From Eriocheir sinensis (taxonomy: Eukaryota; Arthropoda; Malacostraca; Decapoda; Varunidae), in assembly GCF_024679095.1 (NCBI RefSeq), contig NC_066517.1:132001-196000 (forward strand): DNA of 64,000 bases, read 5' to 3'. The notes under the pieces are model-generated. The model was not told the origin of the DNA. It saw nothing but the letters and a program-made list of their open reading frames with translations, and did not search any database. Of this stretch, positions 61,557 to 64,000 are shown piece by piece. The position numbers and the translations under genes were made by a program. Each line of letters opens with the position of its first letter. Within the stretch, counting starts at the first letter, position 1.

Positions 61557-62095
61557 GCAACTGGGGGGGGGGGATCATGTTTCTTAAGGCCCCTCTAAGG
61601 GAATCAATGAGAAAAAATCATCACTCACGCAAACCATTTCATAATACATATCATCGCATTTGTGATCAGTTTATGCATCATCTATTTTGAGGGGTTTATA
61701 TTATGGCAAAAGATTGGCCCGTCGCTGGTACGTGGTAAGGCCACAAATTTGGCCCGTCGCTGGTACGTGGTAAAGCCACAAATTTGGCCCGTCGCTGTCA
61801 CCGGATTAATAAGTGTGCTAAGCCAGTGTTCAGCTTTATACAAACACTAGTAGGCTTCCAAAACACACTTATAAGCTTTAATAAGTGCATTGAGTCAGTT
61901 TCCAGTCATCAGCACACACTTCCAGGGTAGAAAAATCATGATTTTTATATACAGATTGTCCATCTTCTTGTTGTTCTCTTCAAGTTGTTTTCCTGGCTTA
62001 CCCAAGCATTGTAGACATGACATTGTATAATAACATTTGCTAGCCCTGATGAACCCTACAACATGGCATTATAGTTTTTTTTTCTTTTTTTTTCC
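61557..62095. other. Unassigned sequence with a short direct repeat
   Basis: TTGGCCCGTCGCTGGTACGT + GGTAA(G/A)GCCACAAATT is repeated at 61713 and 61752 with a partial third copy at 61791. Otherwise no feature recognised. Confidence 0.5.
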
Positions 62096-62200
62096 GTCTT
62101 GGCCTGAGGCGCCAGTAGGCCTTCATAGTAGGTCCTGATGGTCGGCCCCAGCCCGTTGTGGTGCAGGCAAGTGTTTATAGTGGCGCCATCTTTACTATTC
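62096..62200 (-). mobile_element. SINE 3'-end fragment
   Basis: The minus strand reads GGCGCCACTATAAACACTTG, CCTGCACCACAACGGGCTGG and GGCCGACCATCAGGACCTAC, the 3' module of the SINE at 30292-30570. The tRNA head is absent, so this copy is 5' truncated. Confidence 0.8.
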
Positions 62201-62794
62201 AGCATTTTCCATTTTAGACCCCTAGTTGCATAATGTAAATTGTTGGGGTTGTGTTGGAGGGTCATGCGACGGCGACCTAGCACAGTTTTTGTGCTATTAA
62301 AACTTGATAAGAAAAATGACTTTTTTCTTAAATTTTTTTTTTGTTGATTATTGTTTTACTTTTGTGAGTACATTTTTTTGTGATAAACTTTGGCAGTGCC
62401 AAGTGAAGGCACGGCTCAGTGTGTCACCTTGGCCAGGGTGAGTTGTCACGGGGAAGTCACAAGTGGACAACCCTGACTGATGACTCAGCCCAGGCAAGTT
62501 AAGGCAGCCAGCACAGAGCAACAGAGGAGGGACTGCAATCACCATGGGGTCAAATTTGTATCCTAATAATGAGACAGTAGACTCAGTCGTGTTCTTGTGC
62601 TTTCAAAAAGCAATTATGTTCATTAAAATTCTTAATTACGTTTATTGTAGTTATCAACAACAAGACATATTCTTTCCAGGCAAGTTGGTGGTCAGGGCCA
62701 CACACCCACACCCTCCTGGTGCCTCTGCTGCCGCGCCGGTGAGTACTCCACCCGGTCTTGTTCTGTACCTTTGTTGTGCTCGTGTGTAAGGAAA
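62201..62794. other. Unassigned sequence
   Basis: No gene recognised; short frames only. Confidence 0.4.
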
Positions 62795-62915
62795 TTTGCA
62801 AGACACCCGAAATTGACCTCTCTTTTGGCCACTCTTTACTTTTATCTGTTGTGGGAGCGGTGAGTAGCGGGCTTTTTGTTGCCCTTGAGCCGTCATCTTG
62901 TAAAAAAAAAAAAAA
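62795..62915 (+). mobile_element. LINE E-family 3' UTR fragment with poly-A
   Basis: GAAATTGACCTCTCTTTTGG, GTGAGTAGCGGGCTTTTTG and CCTTGAGCCGTC followed by a run of about 16 A match, with divergence, the 3' end of LINE E (56600-56470, minus strand). Strongly 5' truncated. Confidence 0.75.
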
Positions 62916-62944
62916 ATACATGAGTGACACAAGGTTATGCTGAT

Positions 62945-63749
62945 GCTTAACAAGGAGTTAAAATGTAGGCCAAGACATGGGTTTGCTTAACAAGGATCTA
63001 AAATGTAGGCCAAGACATGGGTTTGCTTAACAAGGAGCTAAAATGTAGGCCAAGACGTGGGTTTGCTTAACAAGGATCTAAAATGTAGGCCAAGACATGG
63101 GTTTGCTTAACAAGGAGCTAAAATGTAGGCCAAGACGTGGGTTTGCTTACAAAAAATGTGCCATGATGTGGGTTTGCTTACAAGGATCTAAAATGTAGGC
63201 CAAGACGTGGGTTTGCTTAACAAGGAGCTAAAATGTAGGCCATGATGTGGGTTTGCTTAACAAGGATCTAAAATGTAGGCCAAGACATGGGTTTGCTTAA
63301 CAAGGATCTAAAATGTAGGCCATGATGTGGGTTTGCTTAACAAGGAGCTAAAATGTAGGCCAAGACATGGGTTTGCTTAACAAGGATCTAAAATATAGAC
63401 CAAGACGTGGGTTTGCTTATCAAGGAGCTAAAATGTAGGCCAAGACGTGGGTTTGCTTATCAAGGAGCTAAAATGTAGGCCAAGACGTGGGTTTGCTTAA
63501 CAAGGAGCTAAAATGTAGGCCAAGACGTGGGTTTGCTTAACAAGGAGCTAAAATGTAGGCCAAGACGTGGGTTTGCTTAACAAGGATCTAAAATGTAGGC
63601 CATGACGTGGGTTTGCTTAACAAGGATCTAAAATGTAGGCCAAGACGTGGGTTTGCTTAACAAGGATCTAAAATGTAGGCCATGACATGGGTTTGCTTAA
63701 CAAGGATCTAAAATGTAGGCCATGACATGGGTTTGCTTAACAAGGAGCA
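62945..63749. repeat. 40-bp minisatellite, about 20 units
   Basis: Units begin GCTTAACAAGGA(T/G)CTAAA + ATGTAGGCCA(A/T)GAC(A/G)TGGG(TTT); starts at 62945 and 62985 are 40 bp apart. One irregular short unit near 63145-63180 breaks the register. Variants: GATCT/GAGCT and CAAGAC/CATGAC/CATGAT. Confidence 0.96.
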
Positions 63750-64000
63750 AGTTTCGCGCTTGCTTTGTTCCGAGGGTTTAGCGCTAAACTCGAGGATTGC
63801 AAAACTCTGTGTCTTGAAAACACTGGAAAGCACTTATTTGTTCTTACCTGTAAGGCTGACCTGTTTTTCCGCCTTTCCTCCCTTTTTATCTCAAAATATG
63901 TACCTTGGAAAAAGAAAGAAAATGGGAAGAGAGAACGAGTCGTTTTGAAGCCGCAGTTGAAGACGGCTGCCTTATGACTGGCTGACAGTTCTGAAAACAC
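63750..64000. other. Unassigned sequence at window end
   Basis: No gene recognised; short frames on both strands without domains. Confidence 0.4.

Noticed and set aside
62945..63749. CRISPR-like direct repeats
   Set aside because: Contiguous 40-bp minisatellite units without spacers.

Overview
This window looks like intergenic and intronic DNA from an arthropod genome, most likely a decapod crustacean. The evidence is a very high density of (CA)n, (GA)n and (ATT)n microsatellites, many decayed LINEs, tRNA-derived SINEs, an env-bearing Gypsy element, DNA transposons, and host coding sequence split by GT-AG introns. The species assignment is inference. I see no rRNA, no CRISPR array and no convincing functional tRNA gene.

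Host genes. (1) At 6157-6367 there is one exon of a Dpr-type (defective proboscis extension response) immunoglobulin domain with good splice sites; no other exon of it is recognisable here. (2) At 36429-43396 there is a probable three-exon Myb/SANT-like DNA-binding gene. Two short exons encode the Myb/SANT domain. The last exon, in matching phase, runs into a 4.4-kb minisatellite of about 123 units of exactly 36 bp that encodes a Ser/Ala/Pro/Thr repeat of 12 residues, then a unique tail and a stop. This is the most striking object in the window. GC-rich, CRE-bearing or TATA-bearing stretches at 4.8-5.3, 33.7 and 50.2-51.2 kb are possible promoters.

Layout. 1-6 kb: purine-strand and GA/CA/GTA simple repeats, then a GC-rich block. 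6-10.4 kb: the Dpr exon, a LINE fragment directly after its donor, an env relic on the minus strand, and a LINE 3' fragment. 11-19.1 kb: inverted SINE-like arms enclosing three LINE copies (A, B, C), each flanked by (CA)n. 20.0-29.9 kb: a degenerate Gypsy element with LTRs, gag zinc knuckle, protease, RT, RNase H, integrase and env. Its 5' LTR carries a nested 1.2-kb TA-target (Tc1/mariner-like) element that the 3' LTR lacks. 29.9-31 kb: a 42-bp minisatellite split by a SINE. 31.8-35.4 kb: LINE tail, simple repeats, a SINE with a 13-bp target duplication, and a GT-composite minisatellite. 36.4-43.4 kb: the Myb/SANT gene. 43.6-49.3 kb: SINE, (AT)n, a 318-bp tandem duplication, a Harbinger transposase relic, a 1.39-kb inverted-repeat element and a hAT transposase relic. 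50-52.5 kb: GC-rich block and SINE-like element. 52.7-55.5 kb: LINE D, the least damaged LINE. 56.5-59.5 kb: LINE E on the minus strand, with a hAT MITE (8-bp target duplication) next to its 5' end. 60.9-64 kb: a 140-bp higher-order repeat, a LINE 3' UTR copy and a 40-bp minisatellite.

Nearly all mobile-element reading frames carry stops or frameshifts. The Gypsy RT has lost its catalytic Asp pair, so these elements look inactive as they stand. All coordinates, motifs and alignments were made by eye.
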